DNA of 46,116 bases from assembly GCA_913009205.1 (NCBI GenBank), contig CAJVYC010000021.1, positions 1 to 46,116 of the forward strand. Reading direction: 5' to 3'. The notes beneath the pieces are model-generated. The model worked only from the letters and a program-made list of their open reading frames with translations. It was not told the origin of the DNA and did no database searches. Shown here piece by piece: positions 36,769 through 45,305 of this stretch (position 1 is its first letter; the number at the start of each line of letters is the position of its first letter). The position numbers and the translations under genes were made by a program. The stretch comes from an uncultured Fluviicola sp. GTDB lineage: Bacteria > Bacteroidota > Bacteroidia > Flavobacteriales_D > Crocinitomicaceae.

Positions 36769-37197
36769 ATGGAGACGAATTTGGAGATAAGGATAGAGTC
36801 AGTTAGTGACATCCCTGGAGCAGCCAAGGAGTTTTTGGATACCGTTGGGCACCGCAAAGTATTTGCTTTTGATGCTGAAATGGGGGCCGGAAAAACCACG
36901 TTTATTTTAGGTTTACTTGGAGCTATGGGAATAACCAATCCCGATGGATCACCGACTTACTCTCTTGTTAATGTTTATGAAAGTGAAATGTTTGGCAAAG
37001 TTTATCATTTTGATTTATTCAGAATTAATAGCGAAGAAGAGGCTCTAGATATTGGAGTTGAAGAAATACTTTATTCGGATGGTGTTTGTTTTATAGAATG
37101 GCCAGATAAAATTAAAGATCTACTTCCTGATAACACGATTTGGTCGTATATTAGTAAAAATGAAGATGAGAGTCGAACCTTAACTGTTGAAGTATGA
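36769..37197 (+). CDS. tsaE: tRNA threonylcarbamoyladenosine biosynthesis ATPase TsaE
   Basis: A 142-residue TsaE, full length. Walker A is AEMGAGKTT (Gly39-Thr44), with switch region GSPTYSLVNVYE and Walker B-like YHFDLFRINSEEE, then DGVCFIEWPDKIKDLLP. With TsaB, TsaC and TsaD it makes the t6A37 modification of tRNAs that read ANN codons; TsaE ATPase drives turnover of the TsaBDE complex. Its TGA overlaps the ATG of the next gene (ald) as ATGA, so the two are translationally coupled, the same pairing I remember in other Flavobacteriia. No other tsa genes are in view. Confidence 0.95.
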   Translation: METNLEIRIESVSDIPGAAKEFLDTVGHRKVFAFDAEMGAGKTTFILGLLGAMGITNPDGSPTYSLVNVYESEMFGKVYHFDLFRINSEEEALDIGVEEILYSDGVCFIEWPDKIKDLLPDNTIWSYISKNEDESRTLTVEV

Positions 37198-38417
37198 TTA
37201 CAGATCCAGAAATCCTCAAGGAATTAATGAAACAGGGTAGCCTTCTTCCAAAAGAAGAAATGCTTGAAGTTGCTCGAAAAAAAGGAAATCTCTATATCGG
37301 GATTCCCAAAGAAATTTCATTTCAAGAACGACGTGTGGCCTTGGTGCCAGAAACCGTTTCCCTTTTAGTAGCTAATGGTCATAGGGTTAAAGTTGAAACC
37401 AAAAGTGGTGAGATGGCAAATTTCACTGATAACGATTACAGCGAGGCAGGAGCAGAAATTTGTAACGATAAAAAAGAAATATTTCAATGCGATTTAATAT
37501 TTAAGGTCGCGCCGCCTTCAGAAGAAGAGGTTGAAATGATGCAAGGAAACCAAACACTGATTTCAGCGCTTCAGATTTCAATACAGCCAAAGCAGATTCT
37601 AAAAAAGCTGATGGAAAAAAAGATTACTGCAATTGCTTGGGATTATATCCGGGATGAAAGTGGTGTTTTTCCAGTGGTTAGAACGCTTGGCGAGATAGCA
37701 GGTACGACTTCAATGCTCGTTGCTGGTGAACTTTTGTCTTCTGTAAATGGAGGGAAAGGAATGATGCTCGGCGGAATTGCGGGCGTACAACCAACTGAAA
37801 TTGTGGTTATTGGAGCAGGAACTGTTGGCGAATATGCGACTCGTGCTGCTTTAGGACTTGGAGCTTCGGTTAAGGTATTTGACAATTCACAATCACGATT
37901 GAGACGCCTTCAAACGGCTTTGGGAACTCGGATTTTTACTTCAGTTATTCAGCCGAAAGTATTGGCCAAATCGTTAATGAGAGCCGATGTTGTAATTGGC
38001 GCTTTGAGAGCTCCACTTGGACGAACTCCTTGCGTGGTAACAGAAGAAATGGTTTCGAATATGAAAGAGGGCTCTGTTATTGTAGATGTTAGTATTGATC
38101 AGGGGGGGTGTTTTGAAACTTCTCAGATAACAAACCACGATAAGCCTACGTTTGTTAAGCATGGCGTTATTCATTACTGCGTTCCAAACATTCCTTCTAG
38201 AGTTTCGAGAACTGCGTCTTTTGCATTGTCCAATATATTCTCTCCTATCCTTGTGGAAATGGGTGTTAAAGGAGGTTGTAAAGAAATGATTATTTCCGAT
38301 CCTGGATTCCGATCTGGAGTTTATATCTATAGAGGAACTCTTACGAGTGAGGTTCTAGGAAAGGTTTTTGATTTGCAATACAAGGACATCGAATTGTTAT
38401 TGATGGGAATGAAATAG
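37194..38417 (+). CDS. ald: Alanine dehydrogenase
   Basis: A 407-residue L-alanine dehydrogenase (Ald), slightly longer than the ~370-residue Bacillus enzyme because of a ~30-residue N-terminal extension (LKELMKQGSLLPKEEMLEVA). Motifs: IGIPKEISFQERRVALVPE (start of the AlaDh/PNT domain with pyruvate-site Arg), DYIRDESGVFPVVRTLGEIA, the Rossmann nucleotide motif VVIGAGTVGEYATRAA, and DVSIDQGGCFETSQIT followed by HYCVPNIPSRVSRTASFALS near the active site. It deaminates alanine to pyruvate and ammonia with NAD+, or the reverse, in nitrogen and pyruvate metabolism. Start overlaps the tsaE stop by 4 nt. Downstream spacer is a palindromic AT-rich repeat. Confidence 0.93.
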   Translation: MITDPEILKELMKQGSLLPKEEMLEVARKKGNLYIGIPKEISFQERRVALVPETVSLLVANGHRVKVETKSGEMANFTDNDYSEAGAEICNDKKEIFQCDLIFKVAPPSEEEVEMMQGNQTLISALQISIQPKQILKKLMEKKITAIAWDYIRDESGVFPVVRTLGEIAGTTSMLVAGELLSSVNGGKGMMLGGIAGVQPTEIVVIGAGTVGEYATRAALGLGASVKVFDNSQSRLRRLQTALGTRIFTSVIQPKVLAKSLMRADVVIGALRAPLGRTPCVVTEEMVSNMKEGSVIVDVSIDQGGCFETSQITNHDKPTFVKHGVIHYCVPNIPSRVSRTASFALSNIFSPILVEMGVKGGCKEMIISDPGFRSGVYIYRGTLTSEVLGKVFDLQYKDIELLLMGMK

Positions 38418-38421
38418 AGTC

Positions 38422-38474
38422 GATAATTCGATAATTCGAATAATCGAATTATCAAGAAATCGAATAATCGAAAA
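38422..38474. repeat. Palindromic AT-rich spacer after ald
   Basis: GATAATTCGAT at 38422-38432 and ATCGAATTATC at 38443-38453 form a perfect 11-bp inverted repeat around a 10-nt loop, followed by two more partial copies of the ATCGAATAATC word up to the next start codon. A similar word occurs at 36700-36725. No T run follows, so it is not a clear terminator. Confidence 0.6.
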
Positions 38475-38918
38475 ATGATTACGCCACTAAATCTTCCTAA
38501 AGCAGATCTGAAATTATCCAAAAAGGATGATCAAGTTTTTGTTTGGTGCATTTTGCGCAAGAAGAATCTTGTCTGTACACCTGAAGAATGGGTACGTCAG
38601 CATGTGGTTCATTATTTGATTGGAAAGGGAGTTCCTGAAGGATTAATCGCTTCTGAATTCAATCTAGAATACAACGGAAGATCGAAAAGAGCAGACATTG
38701 TTGTGTTTGATCGAGAACAAAATCCAATTCTTGTTGTTGAATGTAAAGAGCCTCGCCTAGAATTGACACAGGCAGTGTTCAATCAAATTGCGAGTTACAA
38801 CCATGAACTTCGCGTTGAATATCTAATGATGACCAATGGTTTGAATCATATTTATTGTCATGTCAATCAGAGTACAGGGCAAGTTCAATATTTGAAAGAG
38901 TTTCCCAATTTATTTTAA
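38475..38918 (+). CDS. Stand-alone HsdR N-terminal-like (PD-(D/E)XK) protein
   Basis: A 147-residue protein that matches only the nuclease domain of type I restriction HsdR subunits (HSDR_N_2). The active-site set is complete: Asp74 (RADIVVFD), Glu89 and Lys91 (VVECKEP), and the type I-specific Q-xxx-Y motif with Gln104 and Tyr108 (FNQIASYNHE). There are no helicase motifs, HsdM or HsdS nearby, so it is not a restriction system in itself. Orphan members are common in Bacteroidota, often near DNA-repair or replication genes. Likely a small nuclease or DNA-binding factor; function is unproven. It lies just past ald, with the palindromic spacer between. Confidence 0.85.
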   Translation: MITPLNLPKADLKLSKKDDQVFVWCILRKKNLVCTPEEWVRQHVVHYLIGKGVPEGLIASEFNLEYNGRSKRADIVVFDREQNPILVVECKEPRLELTQAVFNQIASYNHELRVEYLMMTNGLNHIYCHVNQSTGQVQYLKEFPNLF

Positions 38919-39108
38919 TCTATTTGAGAGCTATGGAAATGGCCAAAATTTCAGAAATAATTCTACCAAAAGTAGTATTGGTAGATGCATTCATCCTCTA
39001 ATGTATCTTGAAAACATAGAGTCAACTTATCTGTAGAGCACTGATGAAATGACCAACGTACACTTATTAAAAGAATGAAGCTGGCTGATGATGCTAAATG
39101 ATTGCTTT

Positions 39109-39604
39109 TCAGCGATCAATATTTCGTTTCTTATTCGATTTAAGAGGTATTATTTTAGTCTTGGACTGGACTAATTTCAACCGAAACTGATTTTTTTCAC
39201 TCTTCACATACAGGATTGTTTCTTCATTTCCTATAAACATTTTAAGTTTCGCTTTCTGAACATCTTCTATCGTAAATGTTTTTTCGCTCGTTCCATCGCA
39301 GCTAATGACTAACTCATAATTTTCAGGTTTGTAGTTTCACGATCCTTTTAAATACTCTTCCTCGTCGAAGTAAATCAGTCTGCCATCCGAATTAAAAACA
39401 AAATGAATTTCAGTAGTAAAGGATCTACTTTCGCCATCTACTTTATAACTTGCCAAAAACATTTTCTTTCCATAGAAATTTGCCAATGGAGTCGCAACTG
39501 TTGATTCCATTGGAACTAGCTTCTCCTTTGCAGCAGGCGTTTTCTGTGCATTAACTGCGAATCCAACCGAAATGAATAAAAAAAAGTGCAAATATATTTT
39601 TCAT
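39109..39604 (-). pseudogene. Broken gene for a small secreted protein (poly-T frameshift and in-frame TGA)
   Basis: The real start is probably the ATG at 39602-39604, giving MKNIFALF and then, with one T fewer in the T8 run (39578-39585 on the plus strand), LFISVGFAVNAQKTP, a perfect signal peptide. As it stands the start is out of frame. Past it the frame continues through LVPMESTVATPLANFYGKK to EEEYLKGS, meets TGA (39337-39339), then carries on in the same frame as NYKPENYELVISCDGT to PLKSNKKRNIDR and a stop at 39109. The total is about 164 codons. The TGA replaces what was probably TGG (Trp) or CGA. Two lesions make a pseudogene the simplest reading; sequencing error in one or both cannot be excluded. 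Protein family unknown. Confidence 0.75.
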
Positions 39605-39658
39605 AATTGTCAATTTATTTTCAAGTTTTGTATTGCAATTCTAATACCAAAATGGATA

Positions 39659-41251
39659 CTATTCTTCCAACTTAAATTCAGATGTTCTGTGGAACGTAAT
39701 GTCCGGATAGTCTTGTTCGGCCATCGTTAACAGGAACGAAGTCTCTGCAAGGAATACGAGATTGTCTTCTCTGTCTAAGGCAACATTGCTTGTTTTAGCT
39801 TTTCTAAATCTTTCAAGCATATCAGCGTTTTCCGTAGTGATCCAGCATGCTTTGAAATAATTTTTTGGTAAGAACCTACATTTTGCCCCGTATTCGTGCT
39901 CTAAGCGGTATGAAATAACTTCAAATTGAAGTTGACCCACCGTTCCGATAATCTTACGACTTCCGGGCTGTTGAATAAATAATTGGGCAACTCCTTCGTC
40001 CATCAACTGGCGAATTCCTTTGTCTAATTGCTTAGATTTCATTGGGTCCAGATTTTCCAACTCCATGAAAATCTCTGGAGAAAAGCTAGGGATTCCCTTA
40101 AATACAAAAGACTCACCTTGATTTAGCGTGTCACCAATTTTAAAATTTCCTGAATCGTAAAGTCCAATTACATCGCCTGGATAAGCTTCGTCAATTATAC
40201 TTTTGTCCTGCGCCATAAAAGACGTCGGGTTCGGGAATTTCATTTTTTTGGAAAGTCGAACATGGTTGTAAAATGTATTTCTTTCGAATTTTCCAGAAAC
40301 GATTCTTAAGAATGCAATTCTATCTCTGTGCTTTGGATCAAGGTTGGCGTGAATTTTAAATACAAATCCAGAAAATTTAGCATCATTCGGTTCAATTCTT
40401 CCTTGATCTGTATCTCTTCCACGAGGTGAAGGGGAGATGCGACAAAAGGTATCTAGAAGTTCTTTCACGCCGAAGTTATTCATTGCCGAACCAAAGAAAA
40501 CAGGCGCTACATCACCTGAAAGATAAGATTCTCGATCAAAAGGATCGTAAACCCCGTTAATCATTTCAACTTCTTCTCGAAGTTCATCAGCCGCTTCTTG
40601 TCCAATAATATCGTCCAATTCGGGGTTGTTCAAGTTTTCAAAAGGAACGACATCGGCCGAAATTCCAGTTTTGTTTCCTTGAAATAAATTTAGATTGTTG
40701 TCAAATAAATTGTAAACGCCTTTGAAACGATCTCCCATTCCAATTGGCCAAGCCAAAGGACGCACCTTTATTTTTAGTTTGTCTTCCAGTTCATCCAATA
40801 GATCGAATGCTTCTTTACCATCTCTATCCATTTTGTTTACAAAGATGATGACGGGTGTTTTTCGCATTCGACATACTTCCATCAATCGCTCTGTTTGCGC
40901 TTCCACACCGCTTGCAACATCGACAACCAATATAACGCTATCGACAGCCGTAAGTGTTCTAAACGTATCCTCAGCGAAGTCTTTGTGACCAGGAGTATCA
41001 AGAATGTTAATTTGTTTTCCAGAATAATTGAAAGCCATTACAGAAGTTGCAACAGAGATTCCTCTTTGCTTTTCAATTTCCATAAAATCGGAAGTAGCTG
41101 ACTTTTTAATTTTACTGTTCTTAACAGCTCCAGCAGATTGAATTGCTCCACCAAAAAGAAGTAATTTTTCCGTTAATGTTGTCTTACCAGCATCCGGGTG
41201 GGATATTATCCCAAATGTTCTTCTTTTTTCTACCTCTTCTGCGTTGCTCAT
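39659..41251 (-). CDS. prfC: Peptide chain release factor 3
   Basis: A 530-residue RF3 GTPase, full length. G1 motif SHPDAGKTT at 17-25, switch I with [13 protein letters not shown]3 [13 protein letters not shown]4 NKMDRDGKE, followed by the family's C-terminal domains ([40 protein letters not shown]). RF3 uses GTP to recycle RF1 and RF2 from the ribosome after termination. It is a paralogue of EF-G but lacks domains IV-V, as here, so prfC rather than fusA is clear. A CAAATTTA (minus-strand TAAATTTG) box at 41271-41278, about 20 nt upstream of the start, could be its -7 box. Confidence 0.96.
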   Translation of the reverse strand: MSNAEEVEKRRTFGIISHPDAGKTTLTEKLLLFGGAIQSAGAVKNSKIKKSATSDFMEIEKQRGISVATSVMAFNYSGKQINILDTPGHKDFAEDTFRTLTAVDSVILVVDVASGVEAQTERLMEVCRMRKTPVIIFVNKMDRDGKEAFDLLDELEDKLKIKVRPLAWPIGMGDRFKGVYNLFDNNLNLFQGNKTGISADVVPFENLNNPELDDIIGQEAADELREEVEMINGVYDPFDRESYLSGDVAPVFFGSAMNNFGVKELLDTFCRISPSPRGRDTDQGRIEPNDAKFSGFVFKIHANLDPKHRDRIAFLRIVSGKFERNTFYNHVRLSKKMKFPNPTSFMAQDKSIIDEAYPGDVIGLYDSGNFKIGDTLNQGESFVFKGIPSFSPEIFMELENLDPMKSKQLDKGIRQLMDEGVAQLFIQQPGSRKIIGTVGQLQFEVISYRLEHEYGAKCRFLPKNYFKACWITTENADMLERFRKAKTSNVALDREDNLVFLAETSFLLTMAEQDYPDITFHRTSEFKLEE

Positions 41252-41509
41252 AGCTGTTCAAATTCAGGGGCAAATTTAAAAGAAATTAACGCAATGAAGT
41301 GTGATTCCTTCATTATACTGGTCAAACAGTTCTTTTTGTGTTTGATATCAAACAAATGGGTTCTTAAAACCATTATTAACCGTTACATTGTTCACTATTT
41401 TTCACAAAAAAAAGGCACCCAATCATTGAGCGTCTCTTGAGTTAGATATTTTTCAACTGAATCGAAAGACATCCAGTTTTAATGACAACTTTTTGACCGC
41501 TCTTAACTT

Positions 41510-41737
41510 TTACTCATCCATTTGAAGATTTAATTTCAACGATGCCAGACATTGGCAGGCAATGTATCGTTCCTCATGTGCTAGCTTTAAATTCAATTTT
41601 TCGAATACTTCCGATGATTTTAACTCAAAAGTATTTGTTTTTGAATCTTTGTTGTAATAAGGCACTGAATAAGCACTTGCGATGCTTGAAATGAATAGGG
41701 ATACTATTATTCCTAAAGCGATTGATTTTGCATTCAT
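41510..41737 (-). CDS. Small secreted hypothetical protein
   Basis: 75 residues from the ATG giving MNAKSIALGIIVSLFISSIA; a longer frame adds five residues. A signal peptide is clear (cleavage near SSIASA). The mature part is about 53 residues, with SVPYYNKDSKTNTFELKSSE and CQCLASLKLNLQMDE; two Cys (CQC) could bind a metal or form a disulphide. Family unknown. It lies between the prfC promoter side and the DEAD-box helicase gene with no partner; codon content is similar to the genome. Confidence 0.5.
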   Translation of the reverse strand: MNAKSIALGIIVSLFISSIASAYSVPYYNKDSKTNTFELKSSEVFEKLNLKLAHEERYIACQCLASLKLNLQMDE

Positions 41738-42059
41738 AATGCGCTGTATCAATTGGTTTTGATTAAAGTATAGATTATTATTTTGATTAAGTATTAAGCT
41801 TGGTGAAAAATATTAAATCGGAGGGAGGCAGGGATGAAGTATGTTGGTTGCGAAATTCCTGATCCCATGTATACCTTGAGATATTTTCAACTTAGAGTAA
41901 TTATCCAGTTGTCTTTAAATAGATTTTACTACCTGTGGTTTAAGGCTTCGACAAGCGACTTGTTGAACTTGGTATGAATCCTTACCACAAAGGCTTATAT
42001 TTTAGATAAATAAGCAATTGTTTCAACATTACCGCTACCTTTGCGCACATACATTATAA
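41738..42059. other. Intergenic region with the DEAD-box helicase promoter
   Basis: About 320 nt. The left part is AT-rich without features. On the right a Bacteroidota promoter is recognisable: TTG at 42018-42020 and TACCTTTG at 42036-42043, spaced 15 nt, 16-17 nt before the helicase ATG. Cold-induced or leader-regulated expression is common for such helicases, but no leader motif is visible here. Confidence 0.5.
42036..42043 (+). promoter_or_regulatory. -7 box of the DEAD-box helicase promoter
   Basis: TACCTTTG matches TAnnTTTG exactly. A TTG lies 15 nt upstream. The transcript would have a very short leader of about 10 nt. Confidence 0.6.
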
Positions 42060-43346
42060 ATGACATTTAAAGATTTAGGGTTAATTGAACCCATTCTCGA
42101 CGCTCTCGAGCAAAAGGGCTATACACAACCAACACCAATCCAAGAACAGGCGATTCCAATCTTATTAAAAGGAAAGGACCTACTTGGTTGTGCTCAAACA
42201 GGAACTGGAAAGACAGCCGCATTCGCGATTCCAATTATCCAGTTAATTCAAAAAGGAACTACTTCTGAAGAAAAAGGGCGTAGAAAAATAAAAGCACTCG
42301 TTGTTACACCTACACGTGAGTTGGCGATTCAAATCGGTGAAAACTTTACGGCTTACAGCAAGAACACACGACTGAGAAATACAGTGATTTTTGGAGGTGT
42401 AAAGCAAGGATCTCAGACAAGCGCACTGAGAGGAGGAGTTGATATTTTAGTTGCGACACCAGGAAGATTATTGGATTTGATGCAGCAAGGATTTATAACG
42501 CTTAAAGACATAGAGTATTTCGTACTCGATGAGGCGGATCAAATGCTTGACATGGGATTCATCCATGACATTAAAAAATTATTAGCAAAATTACCTTCTC
42601 AACGCCAATCATTATTTTTCTCGGCAACAATGCCAGAAAGTATTGTAGAGCTTTCAAGAAAGATTTTAGGTTCGTACGAAAAGGTAACGATTCAACCAGA
42701 GCAGGCAACTGCTGAGAGAGTGGAACAAGCGATTTATTTCGTTGCAAAGAAGGATAAACCGGATTTGTTGGCGCATTTAATTCACGAGCAGAATCCAGAA
42801 TCTACTTTAGTGTTTTCAAGAACAAAACACGGAGCTGATAAGATCGTTCGAAAGTTAGAGAGGTCGGGGATTAAGGCCGCAGCTATCCATGGGAATAAAT
42901 CTCAAAATCAACGCCAGAAGGCTTTAGGGAACTTTAAAAAAGGAGAATTAAGCGTTTTGATTGCAACGGATATTGCTGCAAGAGGAATTGATGTTTCTCA
43001 ATTGGAAATGGTAATCAATTACGATTTGCCTAATGTTGCGGAGACTTATGTACACCGCATTGGTCGTACAGGTAGAGCTTCAGCAAGTGGTGTTGCAGTT
43101 TCGTTTTGTGATATCGATGAGAAAGCGTACTTGAAGGATATTCAAAAATTGATTAACACTGTGATTCCTGTAATTGACGATCACCCTTTTCCAGATGATG
43201 GAACGCAAATTCCAACGAAGCCTGGAAAAGGTGGAGGAGGCGGTGGAAATCGCGGTAGAGGCAATGAAAGAAATCAAAACAGCAGCGGAAAAAGAAACAA
43301 TAATAACAGCAGACGTCGAAGCGATTCACGCGATCGTCGCTCTTAG
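42060..43346 (+). CDS. DEAD-box ATP-dependent RNA helicase, RhlE/CshA type
   Basis: A 428-residue DEAD-box helicase. Q motif at ~20-29 (YTQPTPIQEQAIP), Walker A AQTGTGKT at 45-52, motif Ia PTRELA, GG and TPGR motifs, DEAD at 157-160, SAT (SATMPESI), then helicase C-terminal motifs STLVFSRTKH, ATDIAARGID and YVHRIGRTGRASA. The tail is basic and low-complexity (GGGGGNRGRGNERNQ, then NNNNSRRRSDSRDRRS), an RGG-like RNA-binding extension. It unwinds short RNA duplexes in ribosome assembly or mRNA decay and may aid cold growth. It could work with the PNPase encoded at 18773. Bacteroidota usually carry several such paralogues, so a precise name (rhlE, deaD, cshA) is not safe. Confidence 0.95.
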   Translation: MTFKDLGLIEPILDALEQKGYTQPTPIQEQAIPILLKGKDLLGCAQTGTGKTAAFAIPIIQLIQKGTTSEEKGRRKIKALVVTPTRELAIQIGENFTAYSKNTRLRNTVIFGGVKQGSQTSALRGGVDILVATPGRLLDLMQQGFITLKDIEYFVLDEADQMLDMGFIHDIKKLLAKLPSQRQSLFFSATMPESIVELSRKILGSYEKVTIQPEQATAERVEQAIYFVAKKDKPDLLAHLIHEQNPESTLVFSRTKHGADKIVRKLERSGIKAAAIHGNKSQNQRQKALGNFKKGELSVLIATDIAARGIDVSQLEMVINYDLPNVAETYVHRIGRTGRASASGVAVSFCDIDEKAYLKDIQKLINTVIPVIDDHPFPDDGTQIPTKPGKGGGGGGNRGRGNERNQNSSGKRNNNNSRRRSDSRDRRS

Positions 43347-43471
43347 AAAATAAGATTAGAACAAAAAGCTGTCTCTGTTCAACCTAATCCTTAGGTATTC
43401 TATCAAAGTAAGGCATCGTCTGTAAGCCAAAAAAAAACGGTTTTTGTACGTGAGAACTTTATCTATCACGT

Positions 43472-43939
43472 TTACTTAGACTCTCTTATTATCACACCAA
43501 TCTCCATTGCCATTGGCATAGGATCTTGTGGCATGTTGTGTTGTATAACATAAGTATATGTTCCTATTTCCTCGAATTTATTTCCTTTCTCGACTATGTG
43601 CTCACTATCCCATATATCCAAAGAACCTTCACCGATATAATCACCGTTGTCTTTTCTTACGGTAAGATCATACTCAGAAATGGTTTCCTTTCCGCTTGGA
43701 CTTTTTTCAGTAACCTTAACCTTTGCCGTTTTGTAAGGATAACCTTCGGCATATCTGAATGAGAGACTCAAGTCATAATCCATGCTATTGTCTTTAATTG
43801 GAACTTCAAATTTACGTGCGTCCTTCCTTTTCCATTCTATTTCTGGAGACAATTCTTTGTGCTCATTGTAAATTTCTCCTTCTGGAGTGCATGACGATAA
43901 AAGGATTCCGACAAAGAATAGTTTGATGATATTGTTCAT
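43472..43939 (-). CDS. gldH: GldH-like gliding motility lipoprotein
   Basis: A 155-residue lipoprotein: signal with lipobox LSSC (Cys17), then TPEGEIYNEHKELSPEIEWKR in place of the usual N-terminal GldH wording and a beta-sandwich ending (YDLTVRKDNGDYIGEGSLDI, FEEIGTYTYVIQHNMPQDPM). Length, lipidation and the order of strands (GxW-x-G, GTY-x-I-Q) match GldH, a lipoprotein required for gliding and T9SS-linked surface adhesin movement in Flavobacterium johnsoniae. Identification rests on memory of weak similarity, so another small Ig-like lipoprotein is possible. The gene is convergent with the DEAD-box helicase and divergent from the T9SS esterase. Usual neighbours of gldH are not in view. Confidence 0.6.
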   Translation of the reverse strand: MNNIIKLFFVGILLSSCTPEGEIYNEHKELSPEIEWKRKDARKFEVPIKDNSMDYDLSLSFRYAEGYPYKTAKVKVTEKSPSGKETISEYDLTVRKDNGDYIGEGSLDIWDSEHIVEKGNKFEEIGTYTYVIQHNMPQDPMPMAMEIGVIIRESK

Positions 43940-44144
43940 GTGAATTGTTTAGCTTAGTAATGCAAGATAACAATAAAGTCACATCAACAATTCGGAATCG
44001 AATTGGTAAGGTTAAAAGAGTTTAACTTTAAACAGAAAGACAAATTTTGTAACGTCAGCGAAAGTTGAACTAGTTGGCGAAATTTCGTTCCATTCAAATG
44101 CTGGAAAAATTGTAACTTGTATTGATTGTTTTTAAAAAACTATT

Positions 44145-45302
44145 ATGAAATTTAGATTGTTCCTTACAATTTTCTGTTCGTTCCTATATTTATCAGCAGA
44201 TGCACAGCAAACGATTAATGCCTCTATAACAAATAGTGGAATTCAAAGGGATTATATTTTATACGTTCCAGCAAATTATACTGGGACAGCGGCAGTGCCA
44301 TTATTGCTTAATTTTCACGGTCTAACAAGCAATGCAACCCAGCAAATGTTTTATGGTGACTTTCGATCAATCGCAGACACAGCAGGATTCATTATCGTGC
44401 ACCCAGAAGGAACTCTTGATAACAATGGAGATACACACTTCAATGTGGGATGGGGAGCAAGCACAGTTGACGACGTGGCTTTTTCAAGCGCATTAATTGA
44501 TTCTATTTCGGCGCAATACAACATTAACCAAGACCGTGTATATTCTACTGGAATGTCAAACGGAGGGTTTATGAGCTTTAAATTGGCTTGCGAATTAAGT
44601 GATCGAATTGCTGGAATTGCCTCTGTTACCGGTTCTATATTGCCGTTAACACTTTCGAACTGCAATGCGCTTCATTCTACACCGATAATGCAAATTCATG
44701 GTACGAACGACGGAAGTGTGCCCTACAATGGCGGAGCAGGATGGACAGAGCCAATAGGTTCTTTAGTTGATTATTGGGCCAGCTTTAATAATTGTACGGT
44801 AACGCCTGTAATAGAAAATATGCCGAACATCAGTATTATCGATGGAAGTACTGTTGAGAAAATTTCTTGCCTCAACGGCTACAACTGCACGGAAGTGATA
44901 CACTTTAAAATCACAAATGGAGGACATACTTGGCCTGGTTCTGTTATTCCTTTGTCAGCAACAAACTATGATATTAATGCTTCAATTGAGGTTTGGAACT
45001 TTTTATCCAAATACGACATTAATGGATTGATAAGTTGCGGAAACGTTGGTGTTAAGGAAGAAACACTAAATTCAGATTTATTTGTTTATCCTAATCCTGC
45101 TGAGGATAAATTACAAATTGATGGTCTTGATAATATTACTGATCTGCTCAAGTTGGTGATCACTGACCTTTCAGGAGCTGTTTTGATTTCGATAAAAAAC
45201 GCTGACAATGGAATTGATATTGCAGAATTGTCTTGTGGATTCTATTTGCTTCATATTGAACATGCAACTGGCAGGTGTTCAATCAAGTTCACAAAGCAGT
45301 AG
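44145..45302 (+). CDS. Secreted polyhydroxybutyrate depolymerase-like (CE1/LpqC) esterase with T9SS domain
   Basis: A 385-residue alpha/beta hydrolase. Signal peptide 1-20 (LSADAQ). Catalytic parts: oxyanion region NFHGLTSN, nucleophile Ser138 (TGMSNGG), Asp189 (HGTNDGSVPY) and His261 (TNGGHTWPG), the set of PHB depolymerase / feruloyl-esterase-like LpqC proteins. The last ~75 residues (LFVYPNPAEDKLQIDGL to RCSIKFTKQ) are a T9SS sorting domain, so the enzyme is predicted to be exported to the surface or medium. Substrates may be short-chain polyesters or acylated polysaccharides. The stop is 3 nt from the convergent alkB stop, so the two mRNAs share a very short 3' junction without an obvious hairpin. 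Confidence 0.9.
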   Translation: MKFRLFLTIFCSFLYLSADAQQTINASITNSGIQRDYILYVPANYTGTAAVPLLLNFHGLTSNATQQMFYGDFRSIADTAGFIIVHPEGTLDNNGDTHFNVGWGASTVDDVAFSSALIDSISAQYNINQDRVYSTGMSNGGFMSFKLACELSDRIAGIASVTGSILPLTLSNCNALHSTPIMQIHGTNDGSVPYNGGAGWTEPIGSLVDYWASFNNCTVTPVIENMPNISIIDGSTVEKISCLNGYNCTEVIHFKITNGGHTWPGSVIPLSATNYDINASIEVWNFLSKYDINGLISCGNVGVKEETLNSDLFVYPNPAEDKLQIDGLDNITDLLKLVITDLSGAVLISIKNADNGIDIAELSCGFYLLHIEHATGRCSIKFTKQ

Positions 45303-45305
45303 GGA

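Noticed and set aside
38475-38918. Restriction-modification or defence island
   Set aside because: Only the nuclease-like domain is present; neighbours are ald and prfC, with no methylase, specificity subunit, toxin or phage gene.
39337-39339. TGA as a selenocysteine or recoded codon
   Set aside because: No hairpin or sel genes are visible, and the same gene also has a frameshifted start, so mutation is simpler.
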